Shown: piece by piece, positions 32,208 to 44,204 of the stretch
How the letters are laid out: each line of letters opens with the position of its first letter
Position numbering within the stretch: position 1 is the first letter of the stretch
From: Hymenopellis radicata
Taxonomy: Eukaryota; Basidiomycota; Agaricomycetes; Agaricales; Physalacriaceae
NCBI GenBank assembly: GCA_015501595.1
Contig: JADNRX010000152.1
Span: 1 to 64,000 of the forward strand
Length of the DNA stretch: 64,000 nucleotides
Direction: 5' to 3'
The notes under the pieces: generated by a model
What the model was told of the DNA's origin: nothing
The model's database searches: none
Seen by the model: the letters and a program-made list of their open reading frames with translations, nothing else
Translations under genes and position numbers: made by a program

Positions 32208-35200
32208 TCAAGCCCACAGTCCTTTATCGACCTCTTCTTCATCTAGAAAAGCGTCGTTTTCCCTGATCACCTTCAAGAATGTGCTCTCCAATGATGCTTT
32301 TTCAACAGTAAACTGTGAAAAGTCACCAGACGACGAGAGAATGTGAAAGAGCTGCGCTAGAGAAAATCTGGCATGTATGGGTACCTCGAAACGAGTGGCG
32401 ACGTCGTCGACCCGGCGACTGCCTGGTATTTGAGACATTAACACTTGCACTCTGAGTGACTCCTCCGGAGTGCGACAGGTGAAGTGAACTTCGTACGTCG
32501 CATAACGCGATGACAGCGAGTCCACGGTCCCAACAGCTGTACAGAAATTGAGCGCGCTTTTCAAGACGGTTACATTACGAGCACACCTAGCATACACTTA
32601 GAAAGGATCCCAACTTTGTTCGCGAGTACTGATGCCTCTTCCATTGAGTCTGCAGAAGGCATCAATCAGCATTCGGTAAGAAACAATTGTATGCCCACTC
32701 ACGAGTTGTAATGACAACTGCCTTGCCCACCACGACGTTCTTAAGTGTTACCCACATGTCTCTCTTCATTTTCGCGTCAACCCCAGTTGAGAACTCATCG
32801 ATAAGGATGACCGATGGGTTTCCTAGTAAAGTGTGAGTATTGCCCGTGCACGTCGAACTGGACAACTTTACCCATCAGTGCTATCGCAAGGGAAAGCTTC
32901 CTCTGATTTCCCCCCGAAAGTTTACTCGCCAACCGATCAGCGTACGGCAGAAGCCCGGTGGCGCCCAAAAGAGATTGCACATTCTTGTGAAGTACTGTTC
33001 CTTTGCCTAGCCCTTTGAGGCGCCCATAAATCTGCAAGTGTTCCTTTACGGTCAACTGAGAGTCGACGGCGGTGAACTGCGGACAGACTCCAAGAGAAAA
33101 TCGAGCTTTTTTGGGATTGTGCATGATGGATTCACCCGCAATGAGTATGTCCCCAGCGTCAGGCGTGACATCGCCGCCTATCGACATCATCAGACGCTTG
33201 AACGAGGAACTATTATGAGAGGCAAACATACGTATCATATTAAATGTTGTTGTTTTACCCGCGCCATTAGGGCCTAGTAAAGCAAAGATCGTATCGCTTG
33301 ATGCGCTCAAGCTGACATCGTCGACGACTGTCTTCTTGTTAAACGTCTTCGAAACACCTAGCACGCGTAGAAGATCGGCGGAGGTACTTGCGTTCCGTGC
33401 TTCCTTATGAACATCCGACTTTTTCTCTGAGTTCTGCCAGTCAGAGTGGCGCTTGGACCTGCGGGGAAAGCGAGGTAGCAATGAACCGGAACTGGCTCTG
33501 ATCAATATGCCCAGAAGCACAAAGATATGGACTGAAAGGTAGATGAGGGGACCGCCAAAGCGTAGAATCGATACAATATCCAGTAAAGATACAGTCTTGT
33601 TGTCGGCACAAAGCAATGAGAATAGATTGATAGAAACGAAGGCTGCGCGCTCCTGAAAAGAAGTCAGTACTAGCCCGAACGATAGAACACAGAACTTACA
33701 ACACTGGCAACGGGAGAGAGTACGGATAGGCAGAAGTGAATGATAGTAATGAGACGACTAGACTCAGATGCCTTGGCGTACGTCAAGGTAAGAAGATAGC
33801 CGGCAAGATAAAGCTACCGTATCATGAGTTCTAGTTCGCGACGCGTATGAACGAATGACATACTAGGAACATGACCGCTTGGTAACCCGCAGACGCAGCG
33901 AATGCTCCAAGAGGACTTGCGACCAGCAGCGAAAAACAGTACGACAACAACGTCCCCGCAACGCCATATAGTACAAGAACAAGCCACTTCAAAAATACGT
34001 TAATCCATGAGTACATTGAATATAGAGGGCCTACAAAGAGTCCAAGTCCATGAAATTGGTCGGAAGCAGCGAACGCAAAGATCGAGACAATGATAGATGC
34101 AGACAGGATAGAAAAGATAACATCGAAGGACAGGTGTCCTAACCACAGTCCGATGGGATCGGAGAGCCCGTTGGAGAACTGCATCGCTTGCACCGCGGAA
34201 CCACGTTCCTGCGCGACATACATGGCGAAGAATGCCGTATAGACCGACTATTTTTCACGGTGGGTACGCATCATTTATACAAGGGAGCCACGTACCATTG
34301 CGGCACCGAAGAACGTTGCCCACTTCAGAGCTTCGAGCGTGTCCCCTAAGCTCTCAAGTGCACCTGCATCGACAAGCGGGAATGGCTCGTAGTTCGCCTG
34401 TATGACTCCAGGAGACGCCGCTCCTACGAAGCCAGTATTTCGTAGCGCGTCATTGTACAGTATATTATCAACCAAGTTGAGCAAGACGGCGCCTTTAAGG
34501 CCAGGAGACGATGCTTCCCAAGCGATGAGAGATGATCCCGTATTCACATCCATTGATATCCCTCCATACCCGAGCTGAGGAAATGTGTCCGTTACTGTCT
34601 GCACGAAGGTTGTATTGTCGACGACTTCTGCTAGGTTCAACGCCGATGTGGTATCGCCGAGGCTGGCGATCAGGCCTGGAGGGAAGTTCAAGACCTGGGC
34701 TGTACCATTGACTGCTAATACGGCGGTAGCAAAAGGCGAGATTGGCATGTACAATGGAAAACTCCGGGATTCCGTAATACGCGGAGTACAGGACGGCTCT
34801 CGACCGTTTAGAAAGATGAGTGGGATGGTGGCGCCTGCAACGGCAACAAGAACGGACAGTAAAGGTGCAAGCCAACTTCTGCGGGCCACAAGTGTTCGTT
34901 TGACGAAGATAGTCGTAGCTTGTTGCCACGGTGACATGGGTCGCCCTACGGAGAGCTCTAGAGGATGATGAGAGGCTTTGGTGACCAGTGTATCCGAACT
35001 CTGCCACGGCGAAGAAATCACAGTGGACTCCTGCCGGTTTGGATCCTGTTCAGACATAAGATCAAGGAATACGTCCTCAATGGTGGTCCCTAGGATGTCA
35101 TAAGAACGAAGACATCCGGTCGCCACATTCTCCTCGAACACCCGAAGAACCCGCTGTACTTGACGAGGATCCTGTGTCCGCAGATGGAACAGGGCTCGTT

Positions 35201-37991
35201 GAGTCTCATTTCTCGACATTGAGGCGCCTGGCGCGACTTCAAGGACACGATCCAATATCTCCAGAAGCACCGATGAGCGCCACTTCTCCTCCAACGGGTC
35301 TATGCAAGCCTGAATGGTATAACCATCTCCTAGGTCACGCTTGAGACCGACAGGTGAACCTTGAGCCACAAGCTTTCCTGGTGCGGCGAGCATTGCAATG
35401 TTATCAGCCAAGAGATCGGCTTCATCTAAGAACTACGGAAATTAGGCACCTGTTATTCTCTGAACCGAAATGGCACGTACATGGGTAGTGAAGACAATAG
35501 TTCGTTCGTGACGGACAGAGGTCAATGTCCTCCATATTGATCGCCGTGATAAAGGGTCGACACCGGAGGTGCATTCGTCGACGAGAACGACTGGATGAGA
35601 ATATAAGTCAGGTTCTCCCGGCGGGCAAAGCTTCCACTTACTCTTAGATCCTCCTACCAATCCAATTGCCAGCTGCAACTTCCTCTTCTGTCCGCCCGAC
35701 AGAGTTTCTGCGATCGCGTGTATCTGATGGCCAAGATCGCAGTCCTTGAGTAGCTGTGCGATATCTTCATCGTCCTGCGAGTGCTGCGACCACTTGATCG
35801 CGCGCCAGACACGAAGCGTCTGATGACACGTCAACTCTGGAAACAGGACGTTTTTCTGGGGCACTATTCCCAAGGTGCCACGCTCCGGATGGTCCTCTCC
35901 ATTCTCGAATTGGATTATACCCCGAGATCGAGCCGTCAAGCCCGCCAAAATCGAAAGTGTCGTCGATTTCCCCGCCCCGTTCGATCCAAGCAACACAAAG
36001 ATGCCAAACTTGGGGATATCAAATGTGAGATCGTCCACGGCTGTAACGATGTTCTTCTTGGGGCGGAAGATGGACGTGCTGAAGGTCTTCCCGAGGTTTT
36101 TGATGGCGATGGCGATACCTGGTTTCAAGCGTAAGGAGTCTGAGGGCTTCGAACTGGAACGCTTCGGGTTCCGAGCGCCATAGAGCCAATATTCCCAGAG
36201 AACAGACAACCATGGCCAAAGGAAGATATCAACCTCGAGGGAGAGTTAGTTGATAGACCATGAAGGGAATGAAACTTACGACAGCGGCGATGACCAACGG
36301 TAACAGGTAGAGACCGTTGTCCGGGTCGGCCTTCAACAGGTTTGTCGGGAGGCGATTGTTCTCAAACCCACAAATAGCACGGATCGCAAAGATGTAGAAC
36401 CCGGGAGGAAAGACGACGGTGAAGATGACTGCAGTGACATTTCCCGCACTTGTGAAGATCAAAGCGAGCATGGCAAACACAATCGCAAGGAAAGTCGATG
36501 CCACCGCTGCTAGTTGAGGGCTTTTCCCAAACGGGGCCGCAACAAAGAACGACCAGCTCGCGAGAACGAGACCCAGAAGAACATGGACGAGGATGATCAA
36601 TGCCACATGTGTTGCCGTGAATATGCGGTGGTGCCATATTAAGGCGACAAGCACCCAGGCCGGGAGGTAGACGAGCGATAGGCTAAGATGCCATGAAATG
36701 ACTTTGGCGGAGTCCAGGAGACCCATCGCCTTCATATGGGCCGTGATAAGGCTTGCCCGCTCTGAAGCTACAGCGCCGGGAAGTTGGTACTGTAGAGTTT
36801 CGTTCAATTCGTCAGGCCGTGTGACGTGTGACCGGCCTGACGAAAATTTGATTTCGTCGCGGCGCCGTAGGTGCCGTGACCAGGGAAAAAATTTCGTCAG
36901 AACGCCCTGATTCGGTCGAATTTAGAGCCATTTTTTGACAAATTTGATAGCCGGATTCGTCGGATTTTGGTGCGACCAGTGACAGGTGTGACATTTCGTC
37001 GATTTTGGGTCCCTCGTGACCTGTGACCGACGAATTGATTGAAACTCTACAGTACGCTATACCGATATAGCAAACGAATAGAGCGAGCACCAGCAGCTTC
37101 CTGAGTCCCCGGATGTATTCTGTATACTACATGTTTAGCAGATATTAGACGTAGACGAGGATAAGCTCACTAAGACGGTAGCCAATATCCTGATCCTCGT
37201 TCGTCGCCTGTGTGAAAGGCCATTGCATCGGTGTTTGAACATTTTGTCCCGTTCTTGATTCTATGATCGCCTGCCCGTCGTGGTGAGTAACCTCAATCTT
37301 TTCGCTGGAAGGACATCGCACAAACCTTGTCTATGGCCCACTGTAACGGCAGAACGCGTAATTCAAAATCGCTGGTATGCCGAACCACGTCGATATGCGC
37401 GACTCCCGCATCGGCACGAATTGTGTAGTTGATTGGCCCGACGCCTGGTATGCTATGGAAGATCACCGCGGCGAAGCATTCCGACAGCAAGTTGAAGTTC
37501 TGAGGACACGAAGCGGGGATATCATCAGGCGAGTCCAGCTGTTTGACAGCGGCGAGCTGTGCGGGCGTGAAGTCGCGCGTTATGCGCGATATTATGGTCT
37601 GCGGAGAAGGCGACGACGTTGAGTCGTTGGTTGCGTCAGTCCAAATAAGTCTTGCTTGACCGGTGAAGGTTGCTTGGAGGTCGTATATCGGAATGGAATC
37701 GCCGAGTCCGTTCTAAGTGATGCACCAAGTCAGTTCCAATATAACCCACTCGTTTATGTCGCGTACATTATTAGGTCTAGAAAGGAAGGTCTGAGCTAAA
37801 GAAAGAAAGATCCCATAGCCCACCGGGAGCAGGAAGCATCGCACAGCATTCAGCTGTAAACCCACAAGCCACTATCAGCCAAAACCTTGCATACATGAAC
37901 TCGGACTCACAAGAGGGTGTCTAAACAGAACTACCGAGTTCTTCCAAAAGAGAACCGATAGCTGGCGCCAGAAAAGGCCCCAGACCGTCAT
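32208..37991 (-). CDS. ABCA-type full transporter, exon interrupted by a MITE
   Basis: Read on the minus strand, about 1,580 aa in some fifteen exons. The start MTVWGLFWRQLSVLFWKNSV and the next exon (LLPVGYGIFLSLAQTFL) are a typical ABCA N-terminus. A large luminal loop and the first membrane domain follow (37.7-36.23 kb). NBD1 (36.2-35.4 kb) has Walker A GSNGAGKST, signature LSGGQKRKL, Walker B VLVDECTSGVD and the H-loop TTH. The second membrane domain lies at 34.9-33.4 kb. NBD2 has GPNGAGKTT, LSGGNQRKL, ILIDEFSTGVD and TTH. The C-terminus ends at 32208. ABCA proteins move lipids across membranes, often in endomembranes. Between ...YIGIAY and QLPGAVASE, 265 bp (a MITE plus TA duplication) are inserted, shifting the frame and adding stops. 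All else looks intact, so the gene is recently disabled or the allele is polymorphic. Confidence 0.85.
36790..37052. mobile_element. TA-flanked MITE (Tc1/mariner-like)
   Basis: The 263-bp element starts CTGTAGAGTTTC and ends in its inverse, GAAACTCTACAG. The inverted repeats extend to about 24-26 bp with two mismatches (the AATTCGTC block matches on both sides). A TA dinucleotide flanks each end (36788-36789 and 37053-37054), the target duplication of Tc1/mariner elements. Removing the element and one TA restores the ABCA reading frame as ...GIAYQLPG..., which proves the boundaries. It has no coding capacity for a transposase, so it is non-autonomous. Confidence 0.9.
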
Positions 37992-38529
37992 AACTTAATG
38001 AGCCGGCGGATTTCGATAGCAGGTCTTCATATACAATTCGCATTGTTTTAGCTCCTTGATGATGACTCACTGTCTAGTAGTAGTGATGTGTCGCTACGCA
38101 GACTTCGTGCTTGGACACGGATGACATACCGGTCGCTCGTGTGCCAAGTTCATAAAGGCGATACCAAGAAGATGCCTGTAATACCGCTGGCGATGCGAAA
38201 CGAGCGCGCATCAGATTCACTGCTCTGATCATCTCTGACAAGGACGCACATATGTGATTCGGACACGTTATTTTGGTCAGGCCTGTCGCGATAATATCGC
38301 GAGTATCTTTTATAATCGTCCCGCCATCTGGTATCCTCATAGTACGCGGCGCAGGTACTACGACGACATTTCTGACCTGTTTTGAACCGTTAATCAATTA
38401 TCACCGCAGCTTGATGATTGTCAGAACGGGGCAATCCACTGACATCTGCACTTACCGCAAGACTAGACGGTCAACATCGGCCGTTCCTGGTTACACCAGA
38501 TGATACGCAGGAGTGGCGGAGGAAGTGGA
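37992..38529. other. ABCA upstream region
   Basis: The promoter of the ABCA gene is expected here. A 107-codon minus-strand frame (38397..38074) is open, but it carries no motif that I recognise and is not called as a gene. Confidence 0.35.
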
Positions 38530-38806
38530 CCGATGTATTGCTTGTAGTTGGATAACCGTCTAGGAACAGCACGAGAGCTTGACAGTTAAAGCACATGCGG
38601 GGATGATCAAGGCAGTTGCTGATAGCAACATCACTAGGATAGCTCGTCACGAGCGCTCGTTTCTGGTAAGTCTGCCTAAAGGCAACTTCAAGGAGCTTCG
38701 CGGGAGGAATGAGAGCGCGTAGATACAAGTTCAAGAAGTTGTCTTCCGTTCTCTTCCTGCTTGCACATGAGCGCAGGAAGTGAAGGTTCGAAATGCCGTC
38801 GGGCCG
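38530..38806. repeat. Tandem repeat unit, copy 1
   Basis: This is the first of three diverged copies of a unit of about 280 bp. Markers are GGATAACCGTC near the start, GAGAGCTTGACAGTTAAAG, the palindrome GTTGCTGATAGCAAC, and CACATGAGCGCAGGAAGTG near the end. The LTR element at 38807 inserted at the end of this copy (target GGCCG). Confidence 0.7.
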
Positions 38807-39111
38807 TGTAAGAACTCGTAGTACGATACTCGTTGTTTACATGTGTGTCTGTACTGCAGCTTACATAATTGCCGATTACTTGTTCTCTAACTTTGAGGAA
38901 CGATTGGACACCCCAGACGCGCCGTGCGGTCCCGTATGAAGCGACGTTAACGCTTGCTCTCCTGGGCTGAGCATCCATATCTGCTTCCGTTTCCACGGCT
39001 AGGACCCAGACCTGGGTGACAGGTTCTCTTCCGCGCTCAGAGTCACAGAGCTTGCAACACGACCGACCCGACTCCTCTAGCCCTCACAAACCGGATGCGC
39101 GAGTCATCACA
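38807..39111 (+). repeat. 5' LTR of element 1
   Basis: 305 bp, TG...CA ends, preceded by the GGCCG target duplication. It lacks the 7 bp TACTAAG present near the start of the 3' LTR. Confidence 0.9.
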
Positions 39112-40146
39112 ATGGAGCCCACCGCGAGGGTTTCTACAGGAGCCGGTTATGGTCACCCCATCATCATCTCGAGCGCTGAGCCCAGCATTGGCCGACCGCC
39201 TCTTCGACCTGGTTTCACGATTATTCGTCCAAACCCCGACAGATTTCCTTGCGAGTTTGCTTGTCGAAGAGCGCTGGCACGCCATTCAGTGCACGCAACC
39301 CGCTTGCGTGCCGGGCTACCACTTCCACCATCTCGTGCCATTTCCCGGCCTCGTTTAACGACGACTCTTTCACACACAGGCACTGACCTACTTCAGACCG
39401 AGATGTGATTCGACGACTTTGACGCGACATTATTCCGCTGACTCAGCTGTCGGCCGTCTTGCATCCTGCCACCGCGTCGCCCCACTCTCTCGATTACCCA
39501 CCTTCGCACCCACTCTCTCATGTTGCTCAGCACGAAAGCTGGCAGCAGGGCGACCGACAACTCGTATCCGTGCACACGATTATCGAGGCATAGCCAAGGT
39601 TGGGTTTTGGAGATGGAAGATTCAACTCGGACGTACCAAAGACGCGGACGAGCTCTGCTCTCTCCCTGGTGTGGGACCCAGGATGGCATTTCTGGCGCTC
39701 CAGATCGCGTGGAATTTCCAGTCTGGACGATGGATGACCCGCAGTTCCGCGTTGGCAGGCCGCAGCATTGGAGACGCCGCTCTCAGTGGCTTGCAGGTCG
39801 CGCGCTTCGCAGCGACCACCAGCGTGGACTCAGATTGTGTTCTCCCACTGCGTTGCAGCCTTCGCACCATCCTACCTCCTCCACCCCCACTCAAACATCA
39901 GCCACTACAGATGCGTCGCCCCAAGATGAGCAAGAATGCCCGAATTGATGTTAAAGCTGAAATCCCGTCCTCGCGGTCGTCACCGCTCGATTCCGTCGTC
40001 GGCCACCCGAACCATCAGCCTCATCTATTCTTTACCCACCTTCACTCACCTAAAACTTTGCAGATTTGTTCTGCAAAACGTTCATTGGACTGTCGCAGCT
40101 CTCCATTAAGATTTTGCAACCCGTCGACATCACATCCACCCGCGGC

Positions 40147-41318
40147 TAGTGAATAGCCCGGGTCGGAGCACCCGGTCCGGGTCACGGATGCGGGTGTGTC
40201 AGGGTCCGGGTAGGGGTCTCGGTCCGAGGACCCGCTGTGACCCGCGTCACCCTTTCTTACCCGTGCCGTGGTCCAGTTGGACCCCATGTCATAATACAAT
40301 CAGAGTACATATATTTTTATGAAAATTATTGAATTTATTTGGGCTCAAATGAGCCCAAAGTCGTCGAGAAACGATGTCGCGAAAGAATTTCCGTGATCGC
40401 CGAGCTGGCCGATCGTCCCGGCAGTTGCCGGATAACGATCGATCCGCTCAGATCTCGGTGCTCTACCTCTTACCACCAGAGCACGACCTTCGTGTCGTGC
40501 TCGTCGGCCCCAGGAAATTTCCTGGGGCTTCTCTGATTCATTTTCTTACTTCGGCGTCGCTCTCCTGGCGCGGCTTGGCTTTGCGCCGGCTGCTTCGGCC
40601 CTCAGCGGGGTTATATATTGCGCTTGTCTTCGCGACGGCGCCCTTTTGGACTGCGTAAGCCCTCAGGACGAGGCCGCCTTGCTCTTGGACATCGAGCGCC
40701 GACTTGACTTCACTCGGCGCCCGCCGCTGCGCCCTCGGATACACTCCGGGGCGCACTCTGCGCTTGTGTTTTTGAGACGACACCCGTTCAATTGACTTCC
40801 GCGACGCGTAAGACCTTGCAATCAGGCCGCCATACTTGGATGACGATGGTGGCATCGGCGACGATGACAGGTGATGACTTTGCGGGCTGGAGGGCGTCGC
40901 GGACGCGTCCAGTCCAAAACCGGTGCGCATTTATCTGACTATTTTATTCTAATGTTCATGTAGCTATGTCCACCTCTCCCGGCCTGCGTCGCCGCGCTCT
41001 CCGTCCACTTGTCCCATCTTCTCGCGCCGTTCTCCTGTTTCTCCCCCCCATATATGCTCCCCATGTACCACCATTGTGTCCCTTCCCTGTTGCCATACAA
41101 CAGGGTGGGCATCAATTGTGTGCGTCGTGTGCGTCGTGCACGTCGCTACCCCCTGCGCAATTGCTCGGGGGTCGGCGGCGGGCACGAAGAGGAGTTCTAA
41201 GCCCAACCCGAGATGATTTCGGCGGGTAACCCGCACCCGCACTGCGGGACCGGGTAAGTCGAGGGTACGGGTAGGGGTTCCAACCGAAATACCCTCGGGA
41301 CACCCGCGCTATTCACTA
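40147..41318. mobile_element. hAT-like element nested in LTR element 1
   Basis: The 1172-bp element has inverted ends TAGTGAATAGCCCGGGT / ACCCGCGCTATTCACTA (one mismatch in 17). An exact 8-bp target duplication CCCGCGGC lies at 40139-40146 and 41319-41326, the hallmark of hAT transposons. GC-rich subterminal motifs (CGGGTC and CCCGG types) are repeated near both ends. No transposase or BED-finger frame is present, so it is non-autonomous. It sits in the interior of LTR element 1 and is therefore younger than that insertion. Confidence 0.9.
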
Positions 41319-42818
41319 CCCGCGGCGCTGGCTTGCCCGACATGTTAGGCATCATGCGTGCCAGTCTGCCTTAAATTCTTGACTGGAAACTTCTGGCTCT
41401 TGTCTGTTGGGAAGCCTTTGGATGTTTCTTTGCGACGGCGGCCCCTGCACGCATACGCGCACGCGCTGCGCGCCCAGCTGGCTGCTGAGTCGCCCTTCGC
41501 GCCATACCTCCCGGTGGTAATGCGCCCTTGGCTATGTTGTCGGGAGGTTTGAGACGACGAGCCGCGCTAGTCCAGCTGCCAGCTCCAGCGCACCACCGGA
41601 ATCATCGTCTCTAGCTACGAAAACTTCGCCCAAGGATTCTCCTGCCCAAGGACAAGGAGTCGCCTCGCGCTCATAACTACGTATCCAGTGAGTCCGTGTT
41701 GGATGGTTCGAAATGGCTGGCTAGTTGCGTCCTTGAGAGCGTAACGACGGGAATGTGTGTTGCCCGCCAGTCGAAAGACGGCTGTGGCGACCGCTTCCTG
41801 CTCGAAGGCCCAGGACGTGACTGAAGTTTACTGTTTGCGAGACCAGTCCTTACTATCGTGGAGATTAGATCCCGCATATTTGGAACCGTCCCTCCATGTA
41901 GCCTTAGCCGTAATGCAATGTTCGCATTCTTTTCGCACCTACCTTTGGACTGAGATTTTGGTGTGTTGACTTGACCCAGGTCGGAAGCTTATTCGCTCCC
42001 TGGAAATGCCCAAACTCTTTTCATGCTTATCTTTGGGCCGAGACCTCTGTGTTTTGACTTCAAGTTGACCTAGCCTATAGATAAATTATCTTCTGGATAC
42101 TGACATCGGCACCTGTCTGATTCTGCTTGGTATCTATACCTTCCACCCTGCTCGCAAACGATTCTACCCCGAATCTCGTTTCTGCTGGCACCGTGGCGCC
42201 ATTCACACATTGTCGTTGTTGTTGTCACCTGCCCTCTCCCTCCCCTTAGATCTCTGCTGTGGATTATTTCCACACCGTCTCTTTGATCGAGCTTCTCTCA
42301 GAGTTGATGGTGAGTAAATAATGGGGGGTGTAGGGAGGGAGGATGGGGTGTTTATGAGCTGTTGAGCTTAGACTCGGAGTTGGAATGCCCACCTCTGAAT
42401 GAGTCGAGGCTGTCACAACATGAGCTGTGGAAACTGGTATGGGATGGGGGGTGATGGAGGTAGCGTTGAGTATAGTGTTGAGTGTGAGATGAGAGAAGGT
42501 GACGGTGATGGCGATGAGTGCAGGAGATGGCAGGGAGGGAGATGAGTTCTGATGCTGAGTCTGTGGAGGATGATAGCGGGACCCTGTCAACGACGGTGGT
42601 CAAGCTTATCATCTAAATCGTGAACGCATCAGAACTGAAGAAGAAGAAGGAGAGCTGAAGACTTAGGACTGGTGATGATGGCGGCTAGTGCATGTGGCAC
42701 CGTCCCTCAGATGTCATTCATCGGAAGGACAGCTACAGAACATTGGCCAATTTTTTGTCGGGCATCCCCGACTACTTTTCTTTCCTTCTGCATGTCCTGA
42801 CTCACATGTGGGGGGTAT

Positions 42819-43130
42819 TGTAAGTACTAAGAACTCGTAGTACGATACTCGTTGTTTACATGTGTGTCTGTACTGCAGCTTACATAATTGCCGATTACTT
42901 GTTCTCTAACTTTGAGGAACGATTGGACACCCCGGACGCGCCGTGCGGTCCCGTATGAAGCGACGTTAACGCTTGCTCTCCTGGGCTGAGCATCCATATC
43001 TGCTTCCGTTTCCACGGCTAGGACCCAGACCTGGGTGACAGGTTCTCTTCCGTGCTCAGAGTCACAGAGCTTGCAACACGACCGACCCGACTCCTCTAGC
43101 CCTCACAAACCGGATGCGCGAGTCATCACA
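42819..43130 (+). repeat. 3' LTR of element 1
   Basis: 312 bp, nearly identical to the 5' LTR apart from the extra TACTAAG and single-base changes. It is followed by the second GGCCG. Confidence 0.9.
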
Positions 43131-43135
43131 GGCCG

Positions 43136-43400
43136 ACGTCCTGATTCCCACGTCCCGAAATGCCATACTAACCGTCTAGTAAGTAGGAACAGCACGAGAG
43201 CTTGACAGTTAAAGCAGCTGCGATGAAAGCTGTTGCTGATAGCAACATCGCCATAGCCAGGGAGGAAGGAGAGCGCGTAGAATACAAATTCAAAAAGTTC
43301 TCTTCCTGACTTGCACATGAGCGCAGGAAGTGAGAAACTGAAATGAGTCGGAAATCGTCAAAAAGAAAAAAAGCACATAAAAACCTTTGTTGTAGCGCCA
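43136..43400. repeat. Tandem repeat unit, copy 2
   Basis: Second copy of the unit at 38.53 kb, containing GACGTCCTGATTCCCAC, the GTTGCTGATAGCAAC palindrome and CACATGAGCGCAGGAAGTG. It would directly follow copy 1 if LTR element 1 were absent. Confidence 0.65.
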
Positions 43401-44090
43401 TACTTGGATAACCGTCCTGGAACAGCAGTTAAAGCAGCTGCGGGGATGATCAAGGCTGTTAGGCCCTGGGAAGCTCCCCTACACCGCCGGCGAGCCTCAG
43501 AGCCTCAAATATTCAATTTTTTTGCCCTAAAAAGACCTCAAATATTCAAAAATCGCTGGGGATGTCACGTACTGTGATGGCAGTCACACACCTTAAACAC
43601 TCGATTTTCTTGCTACTCGGCAGTGCTGGGCGCCGTTGTAGGTTGATTTACCTGTCATACGACGGCAGAACTGCTCATCCATGTCCGGCCTACTCCAAAA
43701 CCATAGCTCTGCCAGGTTGGTGTTGGAGGTCCTCCTCAGCCTCTGAAATATTCAAAATTTCGCTGGGCTTTGGGCTCTCAGAGCCTCAAATATTCAAATA
43801 TTCGCCGCGATTTTGGCACATTTTGGTCCTCGAATATTCAATTTTTCGCCGGCGGTCTAGGGGAGCTTCCCGGGGCCTAGGCTGTTGCTGATAGCAACAT
43901 GGCCAAAATCGTTTCTGGTGAATGCGGGAAGCCTGCCTAAAGGCAACCTCAAGGAGCTTCGTGGGAGGAAGGAGAGCGCGTAAAAGACGTTGTCTTCTGT
44001 TCTTGCACATGAGCGCAGGAAGTGAGAAATTTACCAAGGCCGTCGGGCCGACTCGGACGTCCTGATTCCCACATCCCGAAATCATCAAGT
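43401..44090. repeat. Tandem repeat unit, copy 3 (MITE inside)
   Basis: Third copy, starting at GGATAACCGTCC and ending near GACGTCCTGATTCCCACATC. It is split by the 418-bp MITE at 43461..43878. The three copies differ by small indels. Confidence 0.65.
43461..43878. mobile_element. 418-bp MITE with 8-bp target duplication
   Basis: The ends AGGCCCTGGGAAGCTCCCCT and their inverse AGGGGAGCTTCCCGGGGCCT form inverted repeats that continue for more than 30 bp (ACCGCCGGCGA shared). The 8-bp duplication AGGCTGTT lies at 43453-43460 and 43879-43886. Removing one copy restores the repeat unit found in copies 1 and 2. Inside, the motif CCTCAAATATTCAA and variants recur several times near both ends. It is hAT-like by target length, with no coding capacity. 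Confidence 0.85.
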
Positions 44091-44204
44091 ATAAAAGAAA
44101 TGCGTCATAAACGAAGAAAAAAAGAAACCTAAGGATACATTAACTACATTATGATAGTATACAATTATTGCTCAGCGTCAAATAAATTACTCTTACTCAC
44201 TCAC

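Larger units (their letters stand above)
38807..43130 (+). mobile_element. Non-autonomous LTR retrotransposon 1
   Basis: Direct terminal repeats 38807..39111 and 42819..43130 begin TGTAAG and end in CA. A 5-bp target duplication GGCCG lies at 38802-38806 and 43131-43135. A purine-rich tract (TGTGGGGGGTAT) lies just before the 3' LTR, and a possible primer-binding TGG just inside the 5' LTR, so it is transcribed on the plus strand. The interior has short Gag-like or anonymous frames but no reverse transcriptase, integrase or protease motif, so it depends on a helper element. A hAT-like element is nested inside. The LTRs differ by a 7-bp indel and a few substitutions, so the insertion is older than LTR element 2, to which the interior is related. 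Confidence 0.9.

Noticed and set aside
36790..37052. ABCA insertion as an ordinary intron
   Set aside because: Its ends look like GT...AG, but removal at those borders leaves the frame shifted. Removal as a TA-duplicating element restores conserved protein exactly.
39419..40156. 245-codon frame as a host gene
   Set aside because: It lies wholly inside LTR element 1, is rich in Ser/Arg/Pro, and crosses the edge of the nested hAT-like element.
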